Assembly (NCBI RefSeq): GCF_000495855.1
Contig: NZ_AWGF01000022.1
Coordinates: 16,530-80,529 of the forward strand
From: Asticcacaulis sp. YBE204
Lineage (GTDB): Bacteria; Pseudomonadota; Alphaproteobacteria; Caulobacterales; Caulobacteraceae
Reading direction: 5' to 3'
Length of the DNA stretch: 64,000 nucleotides
In this document: one piece after another, positions 18,742-28,113 of the stretch
Layout of the letters: the number at the start of each line of letters is the position of its first letter
Numbering within the stretch: the first letter of the stretch is position 1
Made by a program: the position numbers and the translations under genes
Notes under the pieces: model-generated
Database searches by the model: none
Told to the model about the DNA's origin: nothing
What the model saw: only the letters and a program-made list of their open reading frames with translations

Positions 18742-18770
18742 TCGTCATGCCTGTGTCATGACACGCCGTT
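18742..18770 (+). promoter_or_regulatory. Pho-box-like direct repeats upstream of the glycerophosphodiesterase gene
   Basis: Heptamers TCGTCAT (18742-18748) and GTGTCAT (18753-18759) occur with an 11-bp period, followed by a weaker CGCCGTT (18764-18770). This matches the geometry of PhoB boxes (CTGTCAT-N4-CTGTCAT). The block ends 34 nt before the start codon at 18805. Glycerophosphodiesterases are classic phosphate-starvation genes, so the assignment is plausible, but it is inference. Confidence 0.55.
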
Positions 18771-18804
18771 ACATACAGGGAATCGTAGTTGCGGAGCGTT
18801 TCCG

Positions 18805-19971
18805 ATGCCGAACCCTGTTGACCCTACGCGCCGTCGGTTTACTTTCGCCTGTCTGGCCGGAAGCGGCGCGGTTCTGGCGACCGGTGCTGTGCTCGGCTCC
18901 TCGTTTGCCGCCGAGCGTGCTGTGCCATCTTCCCGCCCCCTGATCATCGCCCACCGCGGCGCCAGCGGCTACCGCCCGGAACATACCCTGGCCAGCTACG
19001 ATCTGGCCATTTCGATGGGCGCCGACTATATCGAGCCCGATGTGGTGTCGACGAAGGACGGCGTGCTGATCTGCCGCCATGAGCCCATGTTGTCCGGCAC
19101 CACCGACGTCGCCGACAAACCGGAATTCGCCGCCCGCAAGCGCACGATCAATGTTGACGGCACGTCGATCACCGATTTTTTCGCCAGCGATTTCACGCTG
19201 GCCGAAATCAAGACCCTGCGCGCCCGTCAGGCCTTTTCCGAGCGCGATCAAAGCTTTAATGACAAGTTTGAAGTCCCCACCCTCGAAGAGGTCATCGGTC
19301 TGGTGCGCAATCATCGCAAGACCGCGGGGCACACGGTGGGCCTATATATCGAAATCAAGCACCCGACCCTGCACCGCGCGGCCGGTCTGCCGCTGGAAGA
19401 AAAGCTGGTCGCGGCGCTGGTTGCCGACGGCCTGAACGTGGTCGGTGCGCCGGTCTTTTTGCAGTCCTTCGAAGCCGACAGTCTGAAACGCCTCAAGGCC
19501 CTGTCGCCCCTGCCGCGCGTGCAACTGGTCGATGGCGGTAAAGTCGATTACGCAACCGGAGCAGTCGGAGCCTCCGTGCCGTTCGATTGGGCCGCTACGG
19601 GACGCAAGGGTACCTATGCCGATATGTTGACGCCCGCAGGCCTGAAAGAGGTGGCGACCTATGCCGACGTCGTCGCGCCGTGGAAGCGCTACCTGCTCAA
19701 GGCCGTGGCCACTGGTCCGATAACTGACAAAACCACGGACGCGGATTGCCGGATTGTCGCCAATACGGAACTGGTGCGCAACGCCCATGCGGCGGGCCTC
19801 AAGGTTCACACCTGGACCCTGCGCAACGAAGCCTTCCGTCTGGCGGCGACTTATAAGAATGACCCGGCAGCGGAATTCCGGCAATTGTTCGATATGGGTA
19901 TCGAGGGCGTCTTCACCGACTTTGCCGATACGGGCGTCGCCGCCCGCAATGCTTGGATCAAGCTAAAATAG
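18805..19971 (+). CDS. glpQ: Tat-exported glycerophosphodiester phosphodiesterase
   Basis: A 388-residue enzyme that hydrolyses glycerophosphodiesters to sn-glycerol 3-phosphate and an alcohol, in the periplasm. The N-terminus has a twin-arginine signal (RRRFTFACLAGSG, about residues 9-21) and a cleavage region near FAAERA. Catalytic residues appear in I-I-A-H-R-G-A-S-G, EPDVVSTKDG and EIKHP, the periplasmic GlpQ type. The ATG at 18805 is chosen because GGAG lies 8 nt upstream and it starts the Tat signal; a longer open frame upstream has no signal. A Pho-box-like repeat lies in its promoter. Its 3' end overlaps the converging M16 gene by 14 nt. Confidence 0.92.
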   Translation: MPNPVDPTRRRFTFACLAGSGAVLATGAVLGSSFAAERAVPSSRPLIIAHRGASGYRPEHTLASYDLAISMGADYIEPDVVSTKDGVLICRHEPMLSGTTDVADKPEFAARKRTINVDGTSITDFFASDFTLAEIKTLRARQAFSERDQSFNDKFEVPTLEEVIGLVRNHRKTAGHTVGLYIEIKHPTLHRAAGLPLEEKLVAALVADGLNVVGAPVFLQSFEADSLKRLKALSPLPRVQLVDGGKVDYATGAVGASVPFDWAATGRKGTYADMLTPAGLKEVATYADVVAPWKRYLLKAVATGPITDKTTDADCRIVANTELVRNAHAAGLKVHTWTLRNEAFRLAATYKNDPAAEFRQLFDMGIEGVFTDFADTGVAARNAWIKLK

Positions 19972-21241
19972 CTTCGAGTCGTTTTTGCGGATCGGTTTTC
20001 AGCGCCGGGCCCAGAATCGCCGAGGCGCAGGTCTTCGCCGACAAAATACGCTCGCCCACGCGTTTCAGATCGTCGAGCGTCACCGCCTCAAGTTCCACCA
20101 CCTGCTCATCGAGACTGTACACCTTATCATAGGTCAGCAATTGCCCGCCGAGTGTCCCGGCGCGTTGCCCCGCGTTTTCGTCGTGCAGGTAGAGCGAGGT
20201 CTTGTACTGCGCCCGCGCGCGTTCCAGTTCCGCCTCCAGCGGCGCACGGGTCAGGTCGCGCATGACGGTGACGATCAGCTCGCACAGGTCGGCGGCATCC
20301 TTCGGCGCGCACCCGGCATAGATGCCGAAAATGCCCGTATCGCGGAACTGCGTCGTCCATGCGTCGATGCTATAGGCCAGACCGCGCTCTTCGCGGGCCT
20401 GCTGGAACAGCCGCGACGCCATACCGCCGCCGAGGATTTCCCCGAACAGTTTCAAGGCATAAAGATCGTCGTCGTAACGACTGACGCCCTCGAAGGCCAG
20501 AGTCAGATGGCTTTGTTCGATCTTGCGCACGTGGCGAATGGCTGACGGCGTGAACGGCGGCGGGCTCGCCTCGACCCGACGCGGACGACCGGCAGCCCCC
20601 ATATGGGTCTGCGCGGCGGTGATCAGGGCCTCGGCCTCGACACCACCCGACACGCACAGGACGATTTCGGACGGATTATAAAGCTGCCCGATATAGTCGC
20701 GCAGGGCGTCGGTGCGCGCGGGCGCCAGACTTTGCGTGGTCCCCAGAATCGGACGGCCCAGGGGATGGTCGCCGTAACAGGCCGATTGCAGCAGATCGAA
20801 GACGTGGTCGTCGGGCGTGTCGAAGGCTTCGGAAATCTCCTGCTCGATGACCTTCTTTTCGCGTTCCAGTTCGTCGGCTTCCAGCGCCGGGCGGAACATC
20901 AGGTCGCCGACGACTTCGACCGCCAGCGGTAGCAGGTCGGCCATGCCGCGCACCTCGAACCGCGTGTGCTCGTAGCCGGTCGAGGCGTTGATCGTACCGC
21001 CCCGATGTTCGATGACCTCGGCCAGTTCGCGCGCGCTGCGTTTGCCCGCGCCTTTGAAGACCATGTGTTCGGCCAGATGCGCCCAGCCGGACTGTTCGGG
21101 GGCTTCGTAGCGCGCGCCGCCGTGGACAACCGCAGTCAGGGCGAAGGTCTTCAGGCCCGGCATCGGGTCGTGGATGACCCGCAAACCGTTATCGAGCGTT
21201 ACGCAGGCGGCATTACCGACGCCCAAGGGGACCAAACTCAT
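19958..21241 (-). CDS. M16 family zinc protease (PqqL/MPP-like)
   Basis: A 427-residue peptidase of family M16, related to the mitochondrial processing peptidase beta subunit. The inverted zinc motif H-x-x-E-H is HLAEH at residues 55-59. The third ligand Glu lies in the downstream EREKKVIEQEI segment (about 128-138). The C-terminal half carries the second, inactive M16 domain, including a glycine-rich R-x-L-F-Q-Q-x-R-E-x-R-G-L-A-Y motif. The start is chosen because AAGGA lies 5 nt upstream and its ATG overlaps the surf1 stop (TGATG). It trails the cox operon and is likely co-transcribed; its substrate is unknown. No signal peptide is visible. Confidence 0.93.
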   Translation of the reverse strand: MSLVPLGVGNAACVTLDNGLRVIHDPMPGLKTFALTAVVHGGARYEAPEQSGWAHLAEHMVFKGAGKRSARELAEVIEHRGGTINASTGYEHTRFEVRGMADLLPLAVEVVGDLMFRPALEADELEREKKVIEQEISEAFDTPDDHVFDLLQSACYGDHPLGRPILGTTQSLAPARTDALRDYIGQLYNPSEIVLCVSGGVEAEALITAAQTHMGAAGRPRRVEASPPPFTPSAIRHVRKIEQSHLTLAFEGVSRYDDDLYALKLFGEILGGGMASRLFQQAREERGLAYSIDAWTTQFRDTGIFGIYAGCAPKDAADLCELIVTVMRDLTRAPLEAELERARAQYKTSLYLHDENAGQRAGTLGGQLLTYDKVYSLDEQVVELEAVTLDDLKRVGERILSAKTCASAILGPALKTDPQKRLEAILA

Positions 21242-21921
21242 CATATTCCTTTGCGCGCGCGCTGATACAGCACCGCTATATAGACACCCATCAGCGCCGC
21301 CGCCAGCCCATACCAGGTCAGGGCGTATTCGAGATGGCGATTGGGCAGGTTGGCCGCCGCATCGACCGGCGTTATATCCGGCGCGACCGGCTGGCTGGCG
21401 GCGATGAAATAGTCGCCGCGCAGTTTCGCGTTCCACAGGTTCGACAGGTCGGCAACGTTGCGCGAATACCAGTCGCCGGTTTTCGCGTCGTTCGGCGGTG
21501 TGAACCCGTTCGGTGCCTCGTAGGGCCGCAAACGCCCGGTCAGGGTGAGGGTTATCGGCGCGGTCACTTGCCCTTTGGTGCGCGTGAAGCCGAGGTCGGC
21601 GACAATGGCGTCCTTGCCCAGAGGGCACAGGGTCAGGGTGTGGAACCCGACCGCGTCATCGGCGATTCCATGCATATAGACGACCTGATGCGGGTCAATG
21701 GCGCAGGACAGGGTCACCTGACGCCACGCCACGTCGCCGCCCTGATCGAGCAGAGTCTCCGCCGCGACCGGCGGCATCTGACGCGTGCGCTCCAGATCGG
21801 CGAGCAGGTGCTGCTTCCAGTGCAGGCGCTGCATTTGCCAGGTGCCCAGCCCGATCAGCACGGCCAGCGCCACGCCGACCGCGATGGTCAGGCCCAAGGG
21901 CAGGTTTTTGAACAGCTTCAT
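21241..21921 (-). CDS. SURF1 family cytochrome oxidase assembly protein
   Basis: A 226-residue inner-membrane protein with two transmembrane helices (about residues 10-30 and 200-218) flanking a periplasmic domain, the SURF1 topology. The motifs LGTWQMQRLHWK and a C-terminal YALTWYGLAAAL are typical. SURF1/Shy1 helps insert heme a into subunit I of aa3 oxidases. A GGGGAGG ribosome site 5 nt before the ATG is formed from the end of the upstream repeat element, an unusual dual use. It follows ctaE and is translationally coupled to the M16 gene. Confidence 0.9.
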   Translation of the reverse strand: MKLFKNLPLGLTIAVGVALAVLIGLGTWQMQRLHWKQHLLADLERTRQMPPVAAETLLDQGGDVAWRQVTLSCAIDPHQVVYMHGIADDAVGFHTLTLCPLGKDAIVADLGFTRTKGQVTAPITLTLTGRLRPYEAPNGFTPPNDAKTGDWYSRNVADLSNLWNAKLRGDYFIAASQPVAPDITPVDAAANLPNRHLEYALTWYGLAAALMGVYIAVLYQRARKGI

Positions 21922-21925
21922 TACA

Positions 21926-22063
21926 TCCTCCCCTGTGAGCGCAGCGATACGGGGGAGGTGGCGCGGCGTAGTCCGCGACGGAGGGGGCATTCTTTGCGTG
22001 GCTTGCCCCACCCACCGCTTCGCGGTCCCCCCTCCCCGCTTTGCAGGGAGGGATATAAGGTAA
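21926..22063. repeat. GC-rich palindromic intergenic repeat (REP-like)
   Basis: A 138-bp spacer made of nested inverted arms: CCTCCCC / GGGGAGG near 21927-21958, GGAGGGGGC near 21980 against GCCCC and CCCCCCTCCCC further right, ending AGGGAGGGATA. Elements of this look (arms of C/G runs around GCTTCGCGG and CGTAGTCCGCG cores) are common dispersed repeats in alphaproteobacterial genomes. Only one copy is seen in this window. Its left end supplies the ribosome site of surf1. Confidence 0.7.
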
Positions 22064-22168
22064 ACAGCTTGACCGTCATGATCCCTATTGCCGGAGGTTA
22101 AAAAGCCGAAGGCGACGGCACCGTTGCCGGTGTCCGCCGCCTGAAATATTCAGCCGTAAACGTTGATT

Positions 22169-23044
22169 TTAGTGCGCGCCGAAGATCACATAGATGAAGG
22201 CGAACAGGAACAGCCACACCACGTCAACGAAGTGCCAATACCAGGCCGCCGCTTCGAAACCGAAGTGCTTTTGCGGGGTGAAGCCACCGGCCAGCAGACG
22301 CAACAGGCAGACGAAGAGGAAGATGGTCCCGATCAGGACGTGGAAACCGTGGAAACCGGTCGCCATGAAGAAGGCTGAACCATAGAGGGTCGAGTTGGCG
22401 GCTTCTTCGTTGAAGAACAGATGGTGATGCAGGATGTGATGATATTCAATACCCTGAACGGCGGTGAAGACCACGCCGAGGATGACCGTCAGGATCAGGC
22501 CCCACTTGGTGCCTTCGCGGTCGCCCTGTTGCAGGGCATGGTGCGCCCAGGTCACCGTGGTGCCCGACAGCAGCAGAAGCAGGGTGTTGACCAGCGGCAA
22601 TTGCCACGCTGAAACGGCCTCAATGCCTTTCGGCGGCCATGTGGTCCACGAATTGCGGACTTCTTCGATCGCCGAATGGATACCAGCGCGGTGTTCGTGG
22701 AACAGCACGGCTTCGAAGAAAATCCAGAAGAAGGCCACGAAGAACATGACTTCCGAGGCGATGAACATGATCATGCCATAGCGCAGACCGATCTGAACGA
22801 CCGGGGTATGATCGCCCGCCTTCGATTCCTTGATCACGTCACGCCACCAGCCGAACATGACGTAGAGTACGCCGAGCAGGCCGATACCGAAGAGGACCGG
22901 GCTCTTGTCGAGCTGGCCGAAGCCCAGACCCTTCATCCACACCACGACGCCAAGGAACATGACGGTCGCAAACAGCGAACCAAGCAGCGGCCACGGGCTG
23001 GGGTTGATGATGTGATAATCGTGTTTTACGGCGTCATTGGCCAT
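22169..23044 (-). CDS. ctaE: Cytochrome c oxidase subunit III
   Basis: A 291-residue polytopic membrane protein with seven helices, subunit III of the aa3-type cytochrome c oxidase. It stabilises the catalytic subunit and proton uptake. Signatures are [16 protein letters not shown] at the N-terminus, [15 protein letters not shown] with the buried Glu, and [11 protein letters not shown] followed by [14 protein letters not shown] at the C-terminus. The ATG at 23044 is used, with GAGGTGAG about 10 nt upstream; an in-frame TTG three codons earlier is less likely. Confidence 0.97.
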   Translation of the reverse strand: MANDAVKHDYHIINPSPWPLLGSLFATVMFLGVVVWMKGLGFGQLDKSPVLFGIGLLGVLYVMFGWWRDVIKESKAGDHTPVVQIGLRYGMIMFIASEVMFFVAFFWIFFEAVLFHEHRAGIHSAIEEVRNSWTTWPPKGIEAVSAWQLPLVNTLLLLLSGTTVTWAHHALQQGDREGTKWGLILTVILGVVFTAVQGIEYHHILHHHLFFNEEAANSTLYGSAFFMATGFHGFHVLIGTIFLFVCLLRLLAGGFTPQKHFGFEAAAWYWHFVDVVWLFLFAFIYVIFGAH

Positions 23045-23262
23045 AGTCGTCAACTCACCTCGATGCGCCGATCCCCCTGAACGAGATGACGGCAGATTTT
23101 TTATCGTCGCCGGACCTTGCGGTAGCCGAACTTAGTTAGCTCAAGATGTAGGCCAAATCGGTTTTGAACACAATCCGAAGCGGCGTTTTTCTTGAGACAA
23201 TATGCCCATATGCGACACATCGTCACACAACGGAACATATCCGCGCAACACATTGAACAGTT

Positions 23263-23799
23263 TTACTTTTTCGAGATTTCGGATGGAAAGAACGTATAGG
23301 ACAGGGTCACGTCTCTGGTGTTTTTGGCGTCGATGTCCTCAAGCATCTTGGGATCGACATAGTAGACGACCGGAAAGGTGCGTGTTTCGCCGGGCTTCAG
23401 GGTCTGATCGGTAAAGCAGAAACACTGAAGCTTCATGAAGAAGCCACCCATAGATTCGGGCAGGACGTTGTAACTGGCGCGGCCGGTGACGGGCTGATCC
23501 GATTCGTTCTTGACCGTGAAATAAATCATATTGGTCTTGCCGATCAGGGTATCCTGAACCGGCGTTTCGACCTTGAAGCTCCAGTCGATATTGTTGGCAT
23601 TGGTGTCGAAATAGACGCGGATCTTCTTGTCGGTAACGTGCGAGGCTTCGGCCGTGGCACGCTGGGTCGTGCCGTCGAAGCCGGTCACCTGACAGAACAT
23701 GCGGTATAGCGGCACCGAGGCATAGGCCATGCCGAACATCCCCGCCAGACCGAGCAGGCAGTAGAGGACGACCTTCTGGTTGCGGGTGAGCGTCTTCAT
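23263..23799 (-). CDS. ctaG: Cytochrome c oxidase assembly protein CtaG/Cox11
   Basis: A 178-residue copper chaperone that delivers Cu(B) to subunit I. It has one N-terminal membrane helix (about residues 10-30) and a periplasmic domain. The copper-binding C-F-C-F motif occurs in KLQCFCFTDQTL, and the conserved S-V-P-L-Y-R-M-F-C-Q-V-T-G-F segment follows the helix. Its ATG overlaps the stop of the small upstream protein by one base (TGATG). It sits between ctaB and ctaE as in other alphaproteobacteria. Confidence 0.96.
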   Translation of the reverse strand: MKTLTRNQKVVLYCLLGLAGMFGMAYASVPLYRMFCQVTGFDGTTQRATAEASHVTDKKIRVYFDTNANNIDWSFKVETPVQDTLIGKTNMIYFTVKNESDQPVTGRASYNVLPESMGGFFMKLQCFCFTDQTLKPGETRTFPVVYYVDPKMLEDIDAKNTRDVTLSYTFFPSEISKK

Positions 23800-23963
23800 C
23801 AATGCGGCGTGTTCTGCATCATGCGCGTCAGCGAGACGAGGAAGACCAACACGACGAAGGCGAACAGCGACAGACCGATGGCGATGTTGCGGCGCTTTTG
23901 CGCAGCCAGATAGGCCTTCTTGTCGGCTTCGGGGTCGGGAAACAGGTCTTTGGAATCGCTCAT
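23799..23963 (-). CDS. Small single-pass membrane protein of the cox operon
   Basis: A 54-residue protein with one transmembrane helix (about residues 29-48; IAIGLSLFAFVVLVFLVSL) preceded by a charged cytosolic stretch (KKAYLAAQKRRN). Similar short proteins lie between ctaB and ctaG in alphaproteobacterial cox operons and are sometimes called CoxF or an assembly protein; function is not established. A GGAG lies about 9 nt upstream of the ATG, 4 nt beyond the ctaB stop. Its stop overlaps ctaG. Confidence 0.8.
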   Translation of the reverse strand: MSDSKDLFPDPEADKKAYLAAQKRRNIAIGLSLFAFVVLVFLVSLTRMMQNTPH

Positions 23964-23967
23964 GGAT

Positions 23968-24966
23968 TTAGACTCCGGCAAAGGCGTGGTGCAACAGCAG
24001 CGCCGCGAACAGCGCCGTTAGATACAGGATCGAAAAGGCGAACAGGTTGCGCGCCGCCAGCGCTTCCTTCTTGACGTCGTAAAGCGAATTTTCGCCGCCT
24101 TCGGGGTGGTCGCCCGCGCGCGACAGGAACAGCTTGACCGCCAGAAAGATGAAAAAGGCCCCGCCCAGAACCGAGACGACCGCATAGATCAGGCCGCCCA
24201 TGCTGAAGGCGATCGGCAGGCAGGCAACCGGGGCCATGATCAGGCTGTAGAGCAGGATTTGCAGGCGCGTCGATTTCGCGCCCTTGACAACCGGCATCAT
24301 CGGGATACCCGCCTTGGCATAGTCTTCGGCGGTATAGAGCGCCAGCGCCCAGCTGTGCGGCGGGGTCCACAGGAAGATGATGGCGAACAGAATCCACGCC
24401 TCCAGCGGCGCGTGACCGGCGGCGGCGGCCCAGCCGATAACCGGCGGAAAGGCACCTGCGGCTCCGCCGATGACGATATTCTGCGGCGTGCGGCGCTTCA
24501 GGATCAGGGTGTAGAAGACGACGTAATAGAGGATGGTCAGAGCCAGAAGACCGGCGGCCAAGGCATTGATCGACAGCCACATCATGGCGACCGACAGGAA
24601 ACCCAGCACGCCGCCGAACGCCATGGCATCTGATTTCGAGACGCGACCGGCGGCCACCGGACGTGTGCGGGTGCGGCGCATCAGGGCGTCGGTCTCGCCT
24701 TCGATGGCCATGTTCAAGGCCCCCGCCGAACCGGCACCCAGCGCGATGCACAGGACCGCGATAAAGGCCAGAAACGGGTTGATATCGACCGGCGCGACGA
24801 CAAGCCCGGTCAGACCGGTGAACACCACCAGCGACATGACGCGCGGCTTGAGCAACTGAAAATAGTCAGCCGGAGAGCCGCGCAGGGCCTTTTGCCCGTA
24901 GGCCGGATGGGCGGCCTTAGGGGTTTCAGGTGTCGGCTTTTCGATATGCGCGGTGTCGGCGTTCAC
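23968..24966 (-). CDS. ctaB: Protoheme IX farnesyltransferase (heme O synthase)
   Basis: A 332-residue UbiA-type prenyltransferase of the inner membrane with about nine helices. It adds a farnesyl group to heme b to give heme o, the precursor of heme a. The prenyl-diphosphate Mg motif reads N-M-x-x-E-x-x-x-D (NMAIEGETDALMRRT), followed by TRTRPVAAGRVS. The second Asp-rich loop is in FLWTPPHSWALALYTAEDYAKAGIPMMP. The start is a GTG. It lies between ctaD and ctaG in the oxidase operon. Confidence 0.96.
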   Translation of the reverse strand: MNADTAHIEKPTPETPKAAHPAYGQKALRGSPADYFQLLKPRVMSLVVFTGLTGLVVAPVDINPFLAFIAVLCIALGAGSAGALNMAIEGETDALMRRTRTRPVAAGRVSKSDAMAFGGVLGFLSVAMMWLSINALAAGLLALTILYYVVFYTLILKRRTPQNIVIGGAAGAFPPVIGWAAAAGHAPLEAWILFAIIFLWTPPHSWALALYTAEDYAKAGIPMMPVVKGAKSTRLQILLYSLIMAPVACLPIAFSMGGLIYAVVSVLGGAFFIFLAVKLFLSRAGDHPEGGENSLYDVKKEALAARNLFAFSILYLTALFAALLLHHAFAGV

Positions 24967-25050
24967 GGGATACTCTTGGTCTGGAACATAAAAGTTCGGG
25001 GGATGAAGGCTTACCCCTCACCCCCCGGTGTTTCAACCCATTGGGTTGGT

Positions 25051-26742
25051 TTAGTGGTGACCGTCGTCGTCCTTGATGACCGGCAGTTCCGAGAACTGGT
25101 GGTACGGCGGCGGCGATGACAGGGTCCACTCCAGCGTCGTGGCACCCTCGCCCCACGGATTGGCATCGGCCTTGCGGCGGCGGATGACCGACTCGACGAT
25201 CATGATCAGGAAGATCAGGACGGCAAAAGCGGTGATGGCGTAACCGATCGACGACACCTTGTTCCAGTAGGCATAGCCTTCCGGATAGTCGACGTAGCGG
25301 CGCGGCATGCCTTGCAGACCGAGGAAGTGCTGCGGGAAGAAGACCAGATTGACGCCGATGAACATGATCCAGAAGTGCAACTGGCCCAGAAGTTCATTGT
25401 ACTTGATACCGAACATCTTCTCGTACCAGTAGTAGAAGCCGCAGAAGATGGCGAACACCGCCCCCAGCGACAACACGTAGTGGAAGTGCGCGACGACATA
25501 ATAGGTGTCGTGCAGAGAGTAGTCGATACCGGCGTTCGACAGCACCACGCCGGTCACGCCACCCAGGGTGAACAGGAAGATGAAGCCGATGGCCCACAGC
25601 ATCGGGACCTTGAAGTCGATCGAGCCGCCCCACATGGTCGCGATCCACGAGAAGATCTTGACCCCCGTAGGCACCGCGATGACCATGGTCGCCATGACGA
25701 AATAGGCGCGCAGATTGAAGCCCATGCCGACCGTGTACATGTGGTGCGCCCACACGATAAAGCCGACAAAACCGATGGCCACCATCGCATAGGCCATGGC
25801 CAGATAACCGAAGACGGGCTTTTTCGAGAAGGTCGACACCACGTGGCTGATGATGCCGAAGCCCGGCAGGATCAGGATGTACACTTCCGGGTGACCGAAG
25901 AACCAGAACAGGTGCTGGTACATGACCGGATCGCCGCCGCCGGCCGGGTCGAAGAAGGCCGTGGCGAAGTTGCGATCGGTCAGCAGCATGGTGATGGCGC
26001 CCGCGAAGACCGGTAGCGACAGCAGCAGCAGGAAGGCGGTGACCAGAACCGACCAGGCGAACAGCGGCATGCGGTGGAGCGTCATGCCCGGGGCGCGCAT
26101 GTTGAAGATGGTCGTGATGAAGTTGATCGCCCCAAGGATCGAGGACGCACCCGACAGGTGGAACGAGAAGATCACCAGATCCATCGCCGCACCGGGGCTG
26201 CCCTTGGTCGACATCGGCGGATACATGGTCCAGCCGCCGCCGAAGCCGTGTTCGGCCGCACCACCGGGACCGCCCGGCGTGAACAGCGAGAAGCACAGCA
26301 GGACGAACGAGGCGACCAGCAGCCAGAACGAAATATTGTTCAGGCGCGGGAAGGCCATGTCCGGCGCGCCGATCATGATCGGCACGAACCAGTTGCCGAA
26401 GCCGCCGATCATGGCGGGCATGACCATGAAAAAGATCATCAGGATGGCGTGGGCGGTAACGACGGAGTTGAAGCCGTGCTTGCCCTGAAAGATACCCAGT
26501 TGCGCCAAAAAGGATTTGTCGTTGAAAATCTGGATGCCGGGTTCGTAGAGTTCCCAGCGGATCAGGCCCGACAGGGCGCCGCCGGCCAGACCGGCGAAGA
26601 TCGCGAAGATCAGATAGAGCGTGCCGATGTCCTTGTGGTTGGTGGACAGGAACCAGCGCGCGAAGAAACCGGGTTTGTGGTCGTGATCATCGTGCCCGTG
26701 GGCGTGATCGTGATCATGAGCGACTGAAGCATTCGATGCCAT
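25051..26742 (-). CDS. ctaD: Cytochrome c oxidase subunit I
   Basis: A 563-residue catalytic subunit with twelve membrane helices, the heme a / heme a3-CuB site and proton channels. Heme and copper ligands are visible in [32 protein letters not shown] (with the cross-linked His-Tyr pair) and [12 protein letters not shown]. The N-terminus is unusual: residues 9-22 are almost all His and Asp ([14 protein letters not shown]), a possible metal-binding arm on the cytosolic side. The start lies 24 nt after the ctaC stop. Function is certain; the role of the His-rich arm is open. Confidence 0.98.
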   Translation of the reverse strand: MASNASVAHDHDHAHGHDDHDHKPGFFARWFLSTNHKDIGTLYLIFAIFAGLAGGALSGLIRWELYEPGIQIFNDKSFLAQLGIFQGKHGFNSVVTAHAILMIFFMVMPAMIGGFGNWFVPIMIGAPDMAFPRLNNISFWLLVASFVLLCFSLFTPGGPGGAAEHGFGGGWTMYPPMSTKGSPGAAMDLVIFSFHLSGASSILGAINFITTIFNMRAPGMTLHRMPLFAWSVLVTAFLLLLSLPVFAGAITMLLTDRNFATAFFDPAGGGDPVMYQHLFWFFGHPEVYILILPGFGIISHVVSTFSKKPVFGYLAMAYAMVAIGFVGFIVWAHHMYTVGMGFNLRAYFVMATMVIAVPTGVKIFSWIATMWGGSIDFKVPMLWAIGFIFLFTLGGVTGVVLSNAGIDYSLHDTYYVVAHFHYVLSLGAVFAIFCGFYYWYEKMFGIKYNELLGQLHFWIMFIGVNLVFFPQHFLGLQGMPRRYVDYPEGYAYWNKVSSIGYAITAFAVLIFLIMIVESVIRRRKADANPWGEGATTLEWTLSSPPPYHQFSELPVIKDDDGHH

Positions 26743-26766
26743 GACGTTCGTCTCTCTTATTCTGAA

Positions 26767-27741
26767 TTATTGAACGGCGGGGGCCGCAGCCGAAACGGCA
26801 GCCTCGCCCGCAGGTGCATCAGCCGTGGCAGAGGCTGCGGTCGCGCTCGAAGCCGCCGCTGCATCCGCCGCCGCTTTTTCCGCTTCGATCCTGGCCGCTG
26901 CGGCCTCCGTCGCCAGCATGGCCTTGGTCTTGCCTCCCGCCTTGACGATGTAGGCGTCGAACTGCTCCGGCGTCACCACGCGGATAGCGATCGGCATGAA
27001 GGCGTGATCGACGCCGCACAGTTCCGAACACTGACCATAGAAGATGCCGGTCTTTTCGGCGCGGAACCAGGTCGAGTTCAGACGACCCGGAACGGCGTCG
27101 GTCTTGAGACCGAAGGCCGGCAGGGCGAAGGCGTGGATGACGTCGTAGCCGGTGACCTGTACCTGAACGACCTTGCCCACCGGCACGATCAGTTCATTGT
27201 CGACGCCGAGCAGATACGGCACCTTGGCCGCGTGGGCGGTCTTGAGATCGCGGGCCTCGGGCAGGAGGCGCGATTCGACGCCTTCGACGCCCAGTTCCGG
27301 GTAGTCGTAGGCCCAGTACCACTGATAACCCGTCGCCTTGACCACCACGTCGGGGGTCGGCATGTCGTTATATTTGCGCAGCAGGGCGAACGAGAAGAAC
27401 GCGATGACCACCAGAATCACCACCGGGATCAGGGTCCAGGCGACTTCGATGGCGGTATTGTGCGAGAACTTGGCCGCGACGGGATTGGTGCGCTTGTTGT
27501 AGCGGACGACGATCCAGATCAGCAGGCCCAGCACCAGCAGCGTGATGACGGTGATGACCGGCATCAGAATCAGGTCGTGGAAGCTGACGGCGTCGTGCTT
27601 CAGCTCGGAAAAACCCTTCTGAAGATGGATCGCCTTGTCGGTCGGCAGGCCTTCGAGTTCCTTGGCAAAGGCGGCGCTCGCCGCCATCCCTGCCGCTAAA
27701 CCGGCCCCCAAGCTAGCCAAAGTCAGCCTTCGGATGCCCAT
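26767..27741 (-). CDS. ctaC: Cytochrome c oxidase subunit II
   Basis: A 324-residue subunit with a signal peptide (cleavage near AAFAKE), two membrane helices (about 60-80 and 100-120) and a periplasmic cupredoxin domain. The CuA site is complete: H in YDVIHAFALPAFG and the motif G-Q-C-S-E-L-C-G-V-D-H-A-F-M. The C-terminal 50 residues are an Ala-rich tail with repeated EKAAAD/ASATA units, unusual for subunit II. The start at 27741 is supported by a TGAGGA site 8 nt upstream. It heads the operon ctaC-ctaD-ctaB-small-ctaG-ctaE-surf1-M16. Confidence 0.97.
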   Translation of the reverse strand: MGIRRLTLASLGAGLAAGMAASAAFAKELEGLPTDKAIHLQKGFSELKHDAVSFHDLILMPVITVITLLVLGLLIWIVVRYNKRTNPVAAKFSHNTAIEVAWTLIPVVILVVIAFFSFALLRKYNDMPTPDVVVKATGYQWYWAYDYPELGVEGVESRLLPEARDLKTAHAAKVPYLLGVDNELIVPVGKVVQVQVTGYDVIHAFALPAFGLKTDAVPGRLNSTWFRAEKTGIFYGQCSELCGVDHAFMPIAIRVVTPEQFDAYIVKAGGKTKAMLATEAAAARIEAEKAAADAAAASSATAASATADAPAGEAAVSAAAPAVQ

Positions 27742-28113
27742 GCGTAAATTCCTCAATCTGGGCGCCTGCCGTTCCTGTCTTGAAATCGCAGGAACGTCGC
27801 GACACGCCGTTAATCCTCGGTCACGGGTGCGACATGCGCCCGCACGGGACACAGAGTCACACCTTTGTCTAGTGTTCCCCATAATGCCATATCGGCGAAT
27901 TGCAAAGGGCTAAAAAGCGTATTCCCTGCCCGCCGCAGGGTCTTTCTCCACCTTTTGGCCATATTGTCGCGGATTGTCCCGATCAGGCCACAAGACCTGC
28001 GCGCTTTTGTCGCGGCGAGGCTTTGCGGACGGTTATATTTTGCGCGGGGTTATGGCCTTTTGAGTCGCCCTGCCCTACATGAATCCAAAGACTCAACCGA
28101 GACCGAATACGCC
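27742..28113. promoter_or_regulatory. Divergent promoter region ctaC / tldD
   Basis: This 372-bp gene-free stretch must contain the promoters of the cox operon (minus) and tldD (plus). A short dyad, TTCCTG-N11-CAGGAA, lies about 27772-27795 close to ctaC. I do not see a Fnr/FixK (TTGAT-N4-ATCAA) site. Apart from AT-richer patches near 27870-27920 and 28030-28050, nothing else stands out. Confidence 0.4.

Noticed and set aside
21926..22063. CRISPR-like repeat block upstream of surf1
   Set aside because: The arms are inverted rather than direct, there are no unique spacers of equal length and no cas genes.
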